DNA of 64,000 nt from the NCBI RefSeq assembly GCF_001064145.1, contig NZ_JVOJ01000038.1:1-64000 (forward strand), written 5' to 3'. This DNA is from Sanguibacter keddieii (GTDB lineage Bacteria; Actinomycetota; Actinomycetes; Actinomycetales; Actinomycetaceae). The notes under the pieces are model-generated. The model worked only from the letters and a program-made list of their open reading frames with translations. It did not search any database and had not been told where the DNA came from. The translations under genes were made by a program, and so were the position numbers. This document shows positions 52,323-61,909 of the stretch, in pieces. How positions within the stretch are numbered: the stretch's first letter is position 1; each line of letters opens with the position of its first letter.

Positions 52323-52957
52323 CGTTCTTCCTCCTCCACGTGCGACGAGGCCGGGGCATCCTCGCGGACCTGCGAAACGTCGCCGGTTTCGTCCTTGGGC
52401 AGGGGCGGACCGGCGAAGTACGCGACGGTTTCACCCCACGTGCGCTGGTCCTCAAGGACGAGGAAGTCCGGCCACGTGGGGGCGGGCGCGCGCGTGGACC
52501 GTTCGACGACGACGAGGGCGTCGGGGCCGATCCACGGGCCGAGGGAAGACAGCACCGTCGTCATGTCGTCTTCGGCGATGTCGTAGGGAGGGTCGATGAA
52601 CACCAGGTCAATGTCTCCCGCGAGCGCTTGCCCGCTGCGCGCGCTCACGTAGGTGCGTGCGTCGGCGGTGACGACGCGGGCGGGCAGCCCCGTCGAGCGA
52701 ACGTTCGCGGAGGCGACGCGGGCCGCGGCTGATGCCTTTTCGACGAGGGTGGCGTGAGCGCCTCCGCGCGACAGGGCTTCGAGGCCAAGGGCGCCCGTTC
52801 CGGCGTAGAGGTCGAGGACGGTCGCGCCGTCCAGCACGTTCATGTGGTCCAGGCGCGAAAAGAGGGCCTCGCGGACCCGCTCGGAGGTGGGACGAGTGCC
52901 GGACTTGGGCACGGCGAGGGTACGCCCCTTGGCGCTGCCTGCGACGATTCTGGTCAT
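52319..52957 (-). CDS. rsmD: 16S rRNA (guanine966-N2) methyltransferase
   Basis: 212 aa SAM-dependent methyltransferase. N-terminus RIVAGSAKGRTLAVPK, substrate-recognition RPTSERVREALFSRL, SAM-binding VLDLYAGTGALGLEALSRG and the catalytic DPPY (FIDPPYDIAEDD) are seen. A short acidic C-terminal tail is extra. Adjacent to coaD, as is typical. Confidence 0.95.
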   Translation of the reverse strand: MTRIVAGSAKGRTLAVPKSGTRPTSERVREALFSRLDHMNVLDGATVLDLYAGTGALGLEALSRGGAHATLVEKASAAARVASANVRSTGLPARVVTADARTYVSARSGQALAGDIDLVFIDPPYDIAEDDMTTVLSSLGPWIGPDALVVVERSTRAPAPTWPDFLVLEDQRTWGETVAYFAGPPLPKDETGDVSQVREDAPASSHVEEEER

Positions 52958-52980
52958 ACCCCTACCCTACCGGGCACACC

Positions 52981-55119
52981 TCAGGAGCGTTGCATCCACT
53001 CGAGCTGCCCGTCCGATGCGACGCGCAGCGCCCGGGCGAGGTCCGGGTGGCGCTCCAGCATCGGATCCTGTTCGAGGAGGGCCTCGGCTTCGCCTTTCGC
53101 GCGGCGGATGAGCACCTCGTCGCGGCGCACCGAGAGGAAACGCAGGTGGGTGGCCGTGCCCGACTGGCCGGCTCCAAGCACGTCGCCTTCCTTGCGCAGG
53201 CGCAGGTCGGCCTCGGCGAGCTCGAAACCGTCGGTCGTGTCCGCGAAAGCCTGCAGGCGCGCTCTGCCCGAGTCCGTGAGTTCGTGTCGATGCATGGCGA
53301 TGCACAGCGAGGGCAGGGAGGAACGTCCGACGCGTCCGCGCAGCTGATGGAGCTGGGCGAGGCCGAATTGCTGGGCGTCGAGGATGACCATGAGGGTCGC
53401 CTCCGACACGTCGACGCCGACCTCGATGACGGTTGTGGCGACGAGGAGGGGTGCACGTCCGGCGGAGAAATCCTCCATGATCTGCGCCTTGACGGGCGAG
53501 GGGGTGCGTCCCGTCAGCTCGTGGATGGCGATGCCGGACAGGGCCGGGTGGGAGCGCAGGTAGGCGGCGACCTCCTCGACGGAGGCGAGGGGGCGCACGC
53601 CCTCCTCCTCGGCGTCGGCGACATCGTCGGAGGCGTCGATGCGCGGGCACACGACGTAGACGCGACGCCCCTGGGCGATCTCCTCGGCAGCCCGCGCCCA
53701 CGTGCGCTCCACCCACGCGGCGTTGGCGCTGTCGGCGAGGTAGGTGGCCACGGGGGTGCGCCCCGAGGGCATGCCGCTCATGCGCGTGTCGTCGAGGTCT
53801 CCAAAGACGGTCATGGCGATCGTTCGCGGAATCGGTGTCGCGGTCATGACGAGCTCGTGAACCGCGCGCCCGTCCTCGCGTGCCCCGCGCAGCGCGGCTC
53901 GCTGCTCGACGCCGAAGCGGTGCTGCTCGTCGATGACGACGAGGGCCAGGTCCGCGAAACGCACGCTCTCCTGAAAGAGGGCGTGGGTTCCCACGACGAT
54001 GAGCGGCTGCGCTGCGTTCATCGCGCTGTGAATCTCGCGTCGGGCGGCGGGCGTCGTCGAACCCGTCAGCAGGCGAACGTCCGGGGCGTCCATCCCCAGG
54101 GGCTCCAGGAGCGCCCGCAGCGAGGCGGCGTGCTGCTCTGCCAGGACCTCGGTCGGCGCGACGAACGCTCCCTGGTGACCGGCGGCAACCACCTGGAGCA
54201 GCGCGCTCAGCGCGACGACGGTCTTGCCCGATCCCACATCTCCTTGCAGGAGTCGCTGCATCGGCACCTCGCCGGCCAGGTCGGCCCCAATCTGGGCGAC
54301 CGCCTCACGCTGGGAGTCCGTGAGTTCAAAAGGCAGCGACTGCCGGAAACGCTCGCACAGCGGCGCGTCGATCGGAGAGGCCAGCGCCGCCACGGCGCGC
54401 GCGCCCCGGCGCTGCGCGGCCAGCCCCACCTGGAGGACGAAAGCTTCGGTGAAGGCCAGGGCCTTGCGCGCCTGCTGGTAGTCCTCGTCCGTCTCGGGCT
54501 GATGCAGGGCGCGCAGGCACGAGGCGTGGGAGGCGAAGCCAGCGCGCTCGCGCACGACGGCGGGGACCGGGTCGGGCACGTCGGCATCGTCGAGGTGGTC
54601 CAGCACCATGCCGACTGCCCGGGCGATCGCCCACGAGGCCAGCGATCCGGTCGCTGGGTAAATCGGGATGGGGCGCGAGGCGATGCGCTCGATGTCCTCC
54701 CCATCCACTCCCTCGAAGGAGGGATGGGTGAGCTGCAACTTACCGCGGTAGGCCCCGACCTTGCCCGCGAAGATGAAGGACTGCCCCGGCGTCAGGAGAC
54801 GTTCGATGGGGGCGAGCTTGTACTGGTTCTTAGCGAAGAATGTCGCCGACAGGAACTGGACACCGTCGGTGAGGGTGACTTCCAAGCGCACGCCCGAGCC
54901 GGATCGGTTGGCCACGAGGTGTGCGCCGGCAACCTCGGCGAGGATCGTCACGTCCTCGCCCTCGCGCAGGGAGGACAGCGGCGTGAGACGACCCCAGTGG
55001 TAGTAGCGGCGCGGCGCGACCATCAAAAGGTCGCCGACCGTCGCCACACCCGCCCCTTCGAGAGCCTTCGCCGTCTTCTTCGGCAGGCGCAGGGACAGGG
55101 GGACGTCGAGTGCGCTCAC
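52981..55119 (-). CDS. recG: ATP-dependent DNA helicase RecG
   Basis: 712 aa from GTG 55119 (overlapping the DAK gene stop by GTGA); GTG 55128 is an alternative three codons upstream. It remodels stalled replication forks. OB-type wedge domain first, then helicase motifs: Walker A GDVGSGKTVVAL, motif II VVIDEQHRFGVEQR, motif III MTATPIPRT and motif VI QLHQLRGRVGRSSLPSLC. It lies 23 nt upstream of rsmD. Confidence 0.96.
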   Translation of the reverse strand: MSALDVPLSLRLPKKTAKALEGAGVATVGDLLMVAPRRYYHWGRLTPLSSLREGEDVTILAEVAGAHLVANRSGSGVRLEVTLTDGVQFLSATFFAKNQYKLAPIERLLTPGQSFIFAGKVGAYRGKLQLTHPSFEGVDGEDIERIASRPIPIYPATGSLASWAIARAVGMVLDHLDDADVPDPVPAVVRERAGFASHASCLRALHQPETDEDYQQARKALAFTEAFVLQVGLAAQRRGARAVAALASPIDAPLCERFRQSLPFELTDSQREAVAQIGADLAGEVPMQRLLQGDVGSGKTVVALSALLQVVAAGHQGAFVAPTEVLAEQHAASLRALLEPLGMDAPDVRLLTGSTTPAARREIHSAMNAAQPLIVVGTHALFQESVRFADLALVVIDEQHRFGVEQRAALRGAREDGRAVHELVMTATPIPRTIAMTVFGDLDDTRMSGMPSGRTPVATYLADSANAAWVERTWARAAEEIAQGRRVYVVCPRIDASDDVADAEEEGVRPLASVEEVAAYLRSHPALSGIAIHELTGRTPSPVKAQIMEDFSAGRAPLLVATTVIEVGVDVSEATLMVILDAQQFGLAQLHQLRGRVGRSSLPSLCIAMHRHELTDSGRARLQAFADTTDGFELAEADLRLRKEGDVLGAGQSGTATHLRFLSVRRDEVLIRRAKGEAEALLEQDPMLERHPDLARALRVASDGQLEWMQRS

Positions 55120-56729
55120 GAGGCGCACCCCGCGACCAGGCTCGGCCCACTCTGCCCGCCGTCCCAGGTCTCCAGGTCGATCGTGGACGACGCGTCTCGC
55201 GTGGAGAGCAATTGGCGAACGGTGGCCACGGTGTAGGGGCCGTCGTCGTCGCGTGAAATAAGGAGGCGCCAGGAATCACCGCCACTGCGCGAGGCCTCAG
55301 CCAGTGCCTCGGCGATGCCCTCCGGGTCGCCGCCCGGTGGCAGCGGGGCGCTCGCGCATGAGGCGAGGGCGTCGTGTGCGCCGTCGCGCAGCATGCGCGC
55401 AAGCGTCGGCGCGGCTTCGACACCGCCCGGCTGGGGCACGAACAAGGGGGCGCAGGCGCGCGCGACCGCGAGGACGTCCAGGTCATCGCGGCTACCCGCG
55501 CGCAAGATCGCGGGAACACCCGGGGCGGGGGACGGTAGCACCGAGGCCACGGTACCGACCAGGGAGGCGCTGGCCTCGTCGCACGTGGCCACGAGGGTCA
55601 CGCCCGTGCGCGAGGTAGCCGCCGACACGATGCCCGCGGCGTCCCCAGAGCTCAGGTCTAAGAACACGACCGCTCCTGCACGCGCGAGGTCTTCAACGAG
55701 GCCGGGGGCCCGCGTGCAAGCGATGACGCGGGCGCGCTCGACGCGGCGCATCGGGCGGCGCTGCAGCAGGCGCACGCCGCGGTGACTCAGCCCCTCGTCG
55801 GCCAGCTCGTCGATGCCGATCTGCGCGTCCGGGCGGGCGTCGCAGACCTGGAAGCGGATGACCTGCCCCGAGGTGGGGTGTGCAGCCAGAGGAGCAGAGG
55901 TGTCCACGTGCAGCCTCCACTCCCCCATGCCAAAGAGATCAACCCTGCCCACATAGGACAGGCGCGCCCCCAGGCCACCGAGGCGCGCGAGCAATGCGTC
56001 CAGGTCTTCCTGCGTCCCCTCCACGATGATGTCGACCGTGAAGTCGCGGCCGGGCGGAGGGGAGGCGGCCTCGGGCGCACGCGAATGACGCTCCGCAAGA
56101 TCGGCCAGCATCGCGGTAAACGACTGAAGGATTCCGGCGTCGCCCCGCATTGAGGCATCGATGCAGGCCAGGACCAGGGCGATGAAGGCACCGCCGGGGT
56201 CGATACGCCCCGTCGCCTCGTTCGTCGCCTCGACGAGGCCGATCTGCGCCTGGGAAGAGAAACGAGAGAAAACGTCTTCGACCTCCGGGAGCGTCGCCCC
56301 CAAGTCCTCAAGTTCGCGCACCGCCCCACCGAGCATTTCCACGAGGGCGTCAGACCAATCAATGGAGGAGGCAACGGGAGTCAAGGATGCGGCGAGCATG
56401 CGCCGCAGCGCGAGCGGCGTGACATGGGGCTCGTCACCGAGAGCACCGGCCCACGCCTCGAAGATCGCTCCGAGGGCCATGCCACTATGCCCAAGGCCGC
56501 GGCGGATAATCGTCTCCACGGCCGCTTCGAGCGCGTCGCGCAGGTGAGCGCGCGGGTCCAGGGAATCCATCGCAGCCTCGAGTGCAGCCATCGTCGCTGC
56601 ACCATTTGAGCCCGTGTCACAGTCCGCCCCGTCCCATCCGTCCAGGTCATCGAGGAAGGGCGCGAGCCTGGCGGCCTCCTCAGCCCCGGCGCGACACGCC
56701 TCGATAATGGCAGATGCATTCAGTTCCAT
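55116..56729 (-). CDS. DAK2-domain (FakA/YloV-like) protein, divergent
   Basis: 537 aa. Layout as in FakA: N-terminal DAK2 domain (about 5-200, with DGADCDTGSNGAATM and LGHSGMALGAIFEAWAGAL), a middle domain (about 225-330, VDIIVEGTQEDLDALL) and a C-terminal DegV-partner-like domain. The family binds ATP-Mg through DGDTG-TN; here it reads DCDTGSN, and other N-terminal motif residues are changed. The gene precedes recG, the usual actinobacterial order (DAK-recG-rsmD-coaD). ATG 56729 is set by SD AAAGGGGAG. No degV gene is nearby; activity is uncertain. Confidence 0.85.
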   Translation of the reverse strand: MELNASAIIEACRAGAEEAARLAPFLDDLDGWDGADCDTGSNGAATMAALEAAMDSLDPRAHLRDALEAAVETIIRRGLGHSGMALGAIFEAWAGALGDEPHVTPLALRRMLAASLTPVASSIDWSDALVEMLGGAVRELEDLGATLPEVEDVFSRFSSQAQIGLVEATNEATGRIDPGGAFIALVLACIDASMRGDAGILQSFTAMLADLAERHSRAPEAASPPPGRDFTVDIIVEGTQEDLDALLARLGGLGARLSYVGRVDLFGMGEWRLHVDTSAPLAAHPTSGQVIRFQVCDARPDAQIGIDELADEGLSHRGVRLLQRRPMRRVERARVIACTRAPGLVEDLARAGAVVFLDLSSGDAAGIVSAATSRTGVTLVATCDEASASLVGTVASVLPSPAPGVPAILRAGSRDDLDVLAVARACAPLFVPQPGGVEAAPTLARMLRDGAHDALASCASAPLPPGGDPEGIAEALAEASRSGGDSWRLLISRDDDGPYTVATVRQLLSTRDASSTIDLETWDGGQSGPSLVAGCAS

Positions 56730-56807
56730 GACTCCCCTTTCAGCCCCTCCCATTGTCGCTGCGCGGCTCGGTGTGTGCGACCTGACACGACCCAGATCGG
56801 CTGCGAC

Positions 56808-56837
56808 TTGTTGAAAGCGTGGTTCGTCCGCTATTCT
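56808..56837 (+). promoter_or_regulatory. rpmB promoter
   Basis: TTGTTG (56808-56813), 18 nt, TATTCT (56832-56837), about 93 nt upstream of rpmB, with leader GAGGAGAACATC before the GTG. Confidence 0.55.
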
Positions 56838-56930
56838 GTCATGGTTGCCTTCGGTTCAAGCACCGGAGGATGCGTTCTCCGCAAGCGCGGAGACAAAGAC
56901 TGAACTGGAAGACATACCGAGGAGAACATC

Positions 56931-57122
56931 GTGGCTGCCGTTTGTGACGTGTGCGGTAAGGGACCCGGCTTCGGCAAGAGCGTGTCGCACTCGCACGTTC
57001 GCACCAACCGCCGGTGGAATCCGAACATTCAGCGCGTTCGCGCCCTGGTCAATGGGACGCCCAAGCGCCTGAACGTGTGCACCAAGTGCCTGAAGTCCGA
57101 CAAGGTCGCCCGCGCGATCTGA
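56931..57122 (+). CDS. rpmB: 50S ribosomal protein L28 (bL28), zinc-type
   Basis: 63 aa; GTG start with SD GAGGAG. Zinc-ribbon cysteines [11 protein letters not shown] and [14 protein letters not shown] identify the C+ form. Core [18 protein letters not shown]. Divergent from the DAK-recG run. Confidence 0.97.
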   Translation: MAAVCDVCGKGPGFGKSVSHSHVRTNRRWNPNIQRVRALVNGTPKRLNVCTKCLKSDKVARAI

Positions 57123-57134
57123 GTCAACACTGAC

Positions 57135-57180
57135 GTAACGCCGGAGGGGCAAGCCAACAGGCTCGCCCCTCCGGCGTTAC
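57135..57180 (+). terminator. Terminator after rpmB
   Basis: GTAACGCCGGAGGGGC / GCCCCTCCGGCGTTAC, perfect 16-bp stem around a 14-nt loop that itself can pair GCC/GGC. Confidence 0.8.
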
Positions 57181-57208
57181 TATCATCCACTCCCCCGCAC
57201 GCGTATGG

Positions 57209-57243
57209 GTTAGCGCCCGCGACGAGAAGTCGCGGGCGCTAAC
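57209..57243 (-). terminator. Terminator after putA
   Basis: GTTAGCGCCCGCGAC, loop GAGAA, GTCGCGGGCGCTAAC: perfect 15-bp stem, 48 nt beyond the putA stop. With the rpmB hairpin it insulates the two convergent genes. Confidence 0.75.
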
Positions 57244-57291
57244 AGGTACCTTGTGCGTCCGGGTTCCCCATCCGCTCTCAGGAGGCGAGGC

Positions 57292-60200
57292 TCAGAGGAG
57301 ATCCGCAGCCAGGTCGAGCGGGGTACCGAAACGGTGGTTCGTGATCGAGACCGCCTGCTCGCGCAGGAACGGCAGCAGCTCCGAGTGCGGCCACGCCGTG
57401 ACGGCACCCGTGTACAAGGCGACGTCGGGGCTGCCGCCGCTCGCGCGGGTCGCATCCGCCCAGCGCTGCTGCGAGCTTTCATCGCGCGGACCGAGGACAC
57501 GCACTCGCATGCCCAGGCCACCGGAGTTCGCCACCATCGCCAGGCGAGAATCCCACGACTGCGCGTCTTCGACCGTTACCTCGATATCCCAGCCCTCCAG
57601 CAGCTCTCGGACGGTAGCCGGAAGCTCGTCGGCAACGGATAGCCCGATGGGCCCACCCGCGAGGATGCCTGCCGCCAGCACACGCACGGTATCCACGAGG
57701 GCAGTCCCGCTTCCAGCGCGCACGAGGACCGGCGTGGAGCGGTAGCGCAGGATATTGCGCTCGCAGGCCATGCCGGTCACGTCGCGGTTCGCCCCATATT
57801 CGGATGCCCAGGCAGCGCCGTCCGCGGCGACGGCACGACTCAGTTCGGCCGCATCATCCGCGCTCAGGTGAGGACCGGCCGCACGGCACAGGGCGAGCAC
57901 ACTCGGATCGAGCGCCTCCTCGGGAGCAGCACAGGCCCCCACGCTCGTCTCGCGGGCAGGCTCGACCTCGCCCAAACCCAGCAGGTAGGAGGGGCCCCCA
58001 GCCTTCGTCGTCGACCCGATCGCCGAGCGCTTCCAGCCGCCAAAAGGCTGACGGCGCACGATGGCACCCGTGATGCCGCGGTTGACGTAGAGGTTGCCGG
58101 CCTCGATGCCCTCCAGCCAGGCCGCCAACTCATCCGTATCGAGAGTATGGAGGCCGGAGGTCAGTCCGTAGTCGACCTCGTTGACGGCCTCGATCGCGTC
58201 CTCGAGGGTGTCGACGCGCATGACGCCGAGGACGGGCGCGAAGTACTCGGTCAGGTGGAACTCACTGCCGGGCACCACACCCGCACGGATACCCGGGGTC
58301 CACAGCCCATCGCCCAGGTACCGGGGCTTGAGCACCCAGTGCTCGCCCTCACCCAGGGTGGTCAGGCCTCGCACGGCCTTCTCATCGTCGGGCACGACAA
58401 CCGGGCCGACCTGCGAGTCCAGGGACGCCGGCAGGCCCACGCGCAGCGAGGCGGCCGCATCCACAAGCTGGCGGGCGATGCGGCTCGAGCGTCCCGCGGA
58501 TCCGACGAGGATCAGCAGGGAGGACGCCGAGCACTTTTGTCCCGCGTGCGCGAAGGCCGAATGAACGATGTCGCGCACCGCCAGATCGGGGTCAGCGGAC
58601 GGCGTGACAATAATGGCGTTCTTGCCGCTCGTCTCACCCAGCAGGTGCATGTCGGGCTTCCACGAACGGAAGAGGCGCGCCGTGTCGTACGAGCCGGTCA
58701 GGACGACACGATCGACGCCCTCGTGGGTCACCAGGTAGCGCGACACGTCTCCATCCTCGAGCGGGGCGAGGGCCACCAGCTCGCGGGGAACCCCGGCCTC
58801 ATGGAAAGCCGCGACGAGCTCCGCGGCGCAACGCTTGGCCGGCGGGGCCGGCTTGAGGATCACCGCGCTGCCCGCCGCCAGCGCCGCGGCGACGCCACCC
58901 ACGGGAATGGCCACGGGGAAGTTCCAGGGCGAGGCAACGACAGTGACGTCCGCCGGCACGAATCGCGCGCCCGCCATGTAGGTCTCATCGGAGAGTGGCA
59001 ACGAGGCCTGTGCGTAGTGATGGCAGAAGTCGATCGCTTCGCTCACCTCGGGATCGGCCTGATCGATGGTCTTGCCGGCCTCAGATCCGGCGACCTCGAT
59101 GAGCTCGCCCCGGCGCGCGGCGAGAACATCGCCGACACGATGCAATGCGGCTGCACGCTCCTCGGGGGCCAGGGCCTGCCAGGCGTGCGCCGCCTTGGTG
59201 CTCGCCTCGACGAGAGCGTCGACCGCCTCGTTCGTGGCCAGAGCGTGCGCTCCCGCACGCACGGCCTCAACGCCCCGCGCCGAGGCCGGGATTGCCGCAG
59301 CAATCTCACGGGCCCACTGCCGATTGGCGGCAAGGGCGGGATCAGAATCCGCCTCGGAGGCGAAGGGACGACGCGCACGATCGGCGAGGCTCCCCTGCTC
59401 AGCCGGCACCCCGGCCTCGCGCTCAGCCAGACGATCCTGGACGCGGTTGGGAACGGGCAGCGGCGCGTCCGGATCAACGTCGGACAGAGCCGCAAGGAAA
59501 CGGTCGCGCTCGCGGGCGAAGACGTCCTCGTTCGTGGCGATGTCAAACACGCCGGACATGAAGTTTTCGGGCGCAGCGTTCTCTTCCAGGCGGCGCACCA
59601 AGTAAGAGATGGCGACGTCGAATTCTCGGGGGTTCACGACCGGGACATACAGGAGGAGGGAGCCGACATCACGACGCACGACCTCTTGAATGCCGGTGGC
59701 CATGCCAGAGAGCATCTCGAACTCGACGCTGTCCTCGACCCCTCGCGCGGCGCGCAGCTCGTAGGCGAAGGCAATATCAAAGACGTTTTGTCCGGCCACT
59801 CCCAGACGAATCGCGCGGGTGCGCTCGGGCGTCATCGCCCAACTCAGCATCCGCTTGTAGTTGGTGTCGGTGGCCTGCTTGGACGGCCAGGTCGTCAGCT
59901 CCCAGCCGTGGATCTCGGCGTCCACCTTCTCCATGGACAGATTCGCACCCTTCACGATGCGGACCTTGATGCGCGAACCTCCCGCGTCCACGCGTGCGCT
60001 CGCCCACTCCTGGAGACGCTGGAGGGCACCGAGCGAATCGGGCAGGTATGCCTGGAGGACGATGCCGGCCTCGTAACCGCGCATATCCGGCTGATCGAGG
60101 ATCGCGGTGAACACCGCGATCGTCAGGTCGAGGTCCTTGTAATCCTCCATGTCGAGGTTCAGGAACGTCCCGTTGTCACGAGCGAGGCGGTAGAGCGGCA

Positions 60201-60855
60201 GGAGGGCACTCACGCCGTGGTCGACGACCTCCTCGAAGCCCCACGGGTTGTGGGGGCCTGTCACCGCGGAGACCTTGATCGACACGTAGTCAACGTCCTC
60301 ACGGGTCACGAGGCGCGAGACCTCAGCCAGGCGGTGAGATGCTTCCTTCTCACCGAGAACCGCCTCACCGAGGAGGTTCACGTTCAGACGGTTGCCGCCC
60401 TTGCGCAGGCGCTCAAGCGCGGGGCCGAGGCCCTTGTCGGTCGCGTCGACGACGAGGTCGCCGACGATCTCGCGGAATACGCGCCGGGCCACCGCTGTCA
60501 CCGTACGAGGCGCGAGGAGCGACGCGGTCGAGCCGAGGCCCATCGCCGCGGCCAGGGCCGGGGGCAGGAAATTCTTGCGGCCGGCCGACAGGCGCTTCAT
60601 AGCTGCGCTGGCCACGTCCAGGTCCGCGGGGCGCACGACGTCATCGACAAATCGGGTCGTGAAAGTAAGTCCGTCCGGATCGGCGAGGATGCGGGACAGA
60701 AGCTTGGCCGAGCGCGGCGTGGGCTCACACGCCGATTCATCGGCCCAGCGGCGGGCGCGGATGATCGCCCGCTCCCCCAAGGCCCAAAGGTCATCGGGGC
60801 AGCGTCGAACGTTGGCATCGTGGTGGGACGGGGTGGGAACAGCGGCGTTCGCCAT
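57292..60855 (-). CDS. putA: Bifunctional proline dehydrogenase / P5C dehydrogenase
   Basis: 1187 aa. It oxidises proline to P5C (FAD-dependent PRODH barrel, about 90-470) and P5C to glutamate (NAD-dependent ALDH, about 540-990). Seen: the PRODH barrel block SIKVSAVTGPHNPWGFEE; in the ALDH part TVVASPWNFPVAIPVGG and the catalytic Cys in FAHAGQKCSASSLLIL. A C-terminal extra domain of about 190 residues follows. There is no ribbon-helix-helix DNA-binding domain, so unlike E. coli PutA it is not its own repressor. ATG 60855 is set by SD GGAGG. Confidence 0.95.
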   Translation of the reverse strand: MANAAVPTPSHHDANVRRCPDDLWALGERAIIRARRWADESACEPTPRSAKLLSRILADPDGLTFTTRFVDDVVRPADLDVASAAMKRLSAGRKNFLPPALAAAMGLGSTASLLAPRTVTAVARRVFREIVGDLVVDATDKGLGPALERLRKGGNRLNVNLLGEAVLGEKEASHRLAEVSRLVTREDVDYVSIKVSAVTGPHNPWGFEEVVDHGVSALLPLYRLARDNGTFLNLDMEDYKDLDLTIAVFTAILDQPDMRGYEAGIVLQAYLPDSLGALQRLQEWASARVDAGGSRIKVRIVKGANLSMEKVDAEIHGWELTTWPSKQATDTNYKRMLSWAMTPERTRAIRLGVAGQNVFDIAFAYELRAARGVEDSVEFEMLSGMATGIQEVVRRDVGSLLLYVPVVNPREFDVAISYLVRRLEENAAPENFMSGVFDIATNEDVFARERDRFLAALSDVDPDAPLPVPNRVQDRLAEREAGVPAEQGSLADRARRPFASEADSDPALAANRQWAREIAAAIPASARGVEAVRAGAHALATNEAVDALVEASTKAAHAWQALAPEERAAALHRVGDVLAARRGELIEVAGSEAGKTIDQADPEVSEAIDFCHHYAQASLPLSDETYMAGARFVPADVTVVASPWNFPVAIPVGGVAAALAAGSAVILKPAPPAKRCAAELVAAFHEAGVPRELVALAPLEDGDVSRYLVTHEGVDRVVLTGSYDTARLFRSWKPDMHLLGETSGKNAIIVTPSADPDLAVRDIVHSAFAHAGQKCSASSLLILVGSAGRSSRIARQLVDAAASLRVGLPASLDSQVGPVVVPDDEKAVRGLTTLGEGEHWVLKPRYLGDGLWTPGIRAGVVPGSEFHLTEYFAPVLGVMRVDTLEDAIEAVNEVDYGLTSGLHTLDTDELAAWLEGIEAGNLYVNRGITGAIVRRQPFGGWKRSAIGSTTKAGGPSYLLGLGEVEPARETSVGACAAPEEALDPSVLALCRAAGPHLSADDAAELSRAVAADGAAWASEYGANRDVTGMACERNILRYRSTPVLVRAGSGTALVDTVRVLAAGILAGGPIGLSVADELPATVRELLEGWDIEVTVEDAQSWDSRLAMVANSGGLGMRVRVLGPRDESSQQRWADATRASGGSPDVALYTGAVTAWPHSELLPFLREQAVSITNHRFGTPLDLAADLL

Positions 60856-61125
60856 GCGTAGACCTCCAGGCGTGGATGTGCGACGGATTCTCGGCCTCGC
60901 GTGGAGCGTCAACGCTGGACACGCTCAGCACAACTCCCGACGTTGTGAAGGATGCTGGTTTGTCCATCGTAACGCGCGTACGGCCCACCTGTGCAGGCAT
61001 CGCATAACGCCAATACGATCCATCAAGGGACCTAAGCCCCAAATCGCGCGAAACGCCCACAAAGTCAGATCCCAAGTGTTGCTTCTCACATACGTGTCGT
61101 CGCCCGACATGACGACACCCCTGCC

Positions 61126-61773
61126 TCACTCGGAGCGAATGAGCCACCGCTCCTTCATGTCAACGGCGACGCCAGCCATAACCTCGTGCATGTTGAGCGT
61201 TCGACCACCGTCCGCGCGCGAGCACAGCCACTGGACCTGAAGCCCATCCGATAACGCAACGAGGCGGCGCGCGATCTGCTCACTCGGAGCATCCTCACGC
61301 ACCTCGCCCGTGGTCTTGCCATGCTCGAAGGCCTCAACAAGGTAGGAAATCGCACCGAACAAATGCTCACGGAACCAGGGGTGTGCCTGATGCTTCGAAT
61401 CAATGACGGCAGCCGACATCGCCGTGTAGAGCGCCACGCCGTCGGGATGACGCTGGTTGTGGGCCACCATGTCCACCCAGGCATCCAGCGCGGCCTCGGC
61501 CCCATCCTCGGGGCGAGGGAGTTGACTGACGATACGGCGATCACGCTCGTCTAGGACCGCGGCGAGCAGCTGGTCCTTCGCTGAATAGTGATGCAGGAGC
61601 CCCGCCTTCGAAATATCGGAGGCGCGCGCGATGTCTGCAAGCGAGGTTGCCACGTAGCCCTGTGTCGAGAAAAGGGTGAGTGCCTCCGACAGGATGCGCG
61701 CCTTTTTATCCTCGCTACCGGCCTTCGGACGGCCGGGCCGACGGGTGCTCGTTGCCTTGGCATCGTTGCTCAT
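61126..61773 (-). CDS. TetR/AcrR-family transcriptional regulator
   Basis: 215 aa. N-terminal Arg/Lys/Pro-rich tail RRPGRPKAG, then a TetR HTH: KKARILSEALTLFSTQGYVATSLADIARASDISKAGLLHHYSAKDQLL (two-part motif). The C-terminal ligand-binding helical domain is of the YvdT/TetR_C type. It lies downstream of the membrane-protein pair on the same strand and 270 nt upstream of putA; its target is unknown but putA, or its own gene, is likely. SD GGAG is upstream of ATG 61773. Confidence 0.9.
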   Translation of the reverse strand: MSNDAKATSTRRPGRPKAGSEDKKARILSEALTLFSTQGYVATSLADIARASDISKAGLLHHYSAKDQLLAAVLDERDRRIVSQLPRPEDGAEAALDAWVDMVAHNQRHPDGVALYTAMSAAVIDSKHQAHPWFREHLFGAISYLVEAFEHGKTTGEVREDAPSEQIARRLVALSDGLQVQWLCSRADGGRTLNMHEVMAGVAVDMKERWLIRSE

Positions 61774-61800
61774 GCGGGCTGCTCCATGTTCGGTGTGACA

Positions 61801-61816
61801 GAGTTACCAACAACTC
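61801..61816. promoter_or_regulatory. Short inverted repeat upstream of the TetR gene
   Basis: GAGTT-accaac-AACTC, imperfect outside the 5-bp arms; a candidate self-operator for the TetR regulator, 28 nt before its start. Confidence 0.3.
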
Positions 61817-61842
61817 ATCATAGCGTGCAACCGCCTATACGC

Positions 61843-61886
61843 CACCGGGTATGCGAACTTCTTTTGTCGAGTCCGCATACCCGGTG
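61843..61886 (-). terminator. Stem-loop after the 402-aa membrane-anchored protein gene
   Basis: CACCGGGTATGCG (61843-61855) and CGCATACCCGGTG (61874-61886), perfect 13-bp stem, 18-nt loop, 23 nt past the stop. Confidence 0.6.
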
Positions 61887-61909
61887 CGTCGATGGCCTCA
61901 TTCGACTCT

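Noticed and set aside
57868-60861. 997-codon plus-strand frame opposite putA, and similar long frames opposite pepN, obgE, rne, cydA and the fucosidase
   Set aside because: All are mirror frames of genes with clear catalytic motifs; His/Arg/Ala-rich translation and no start context.
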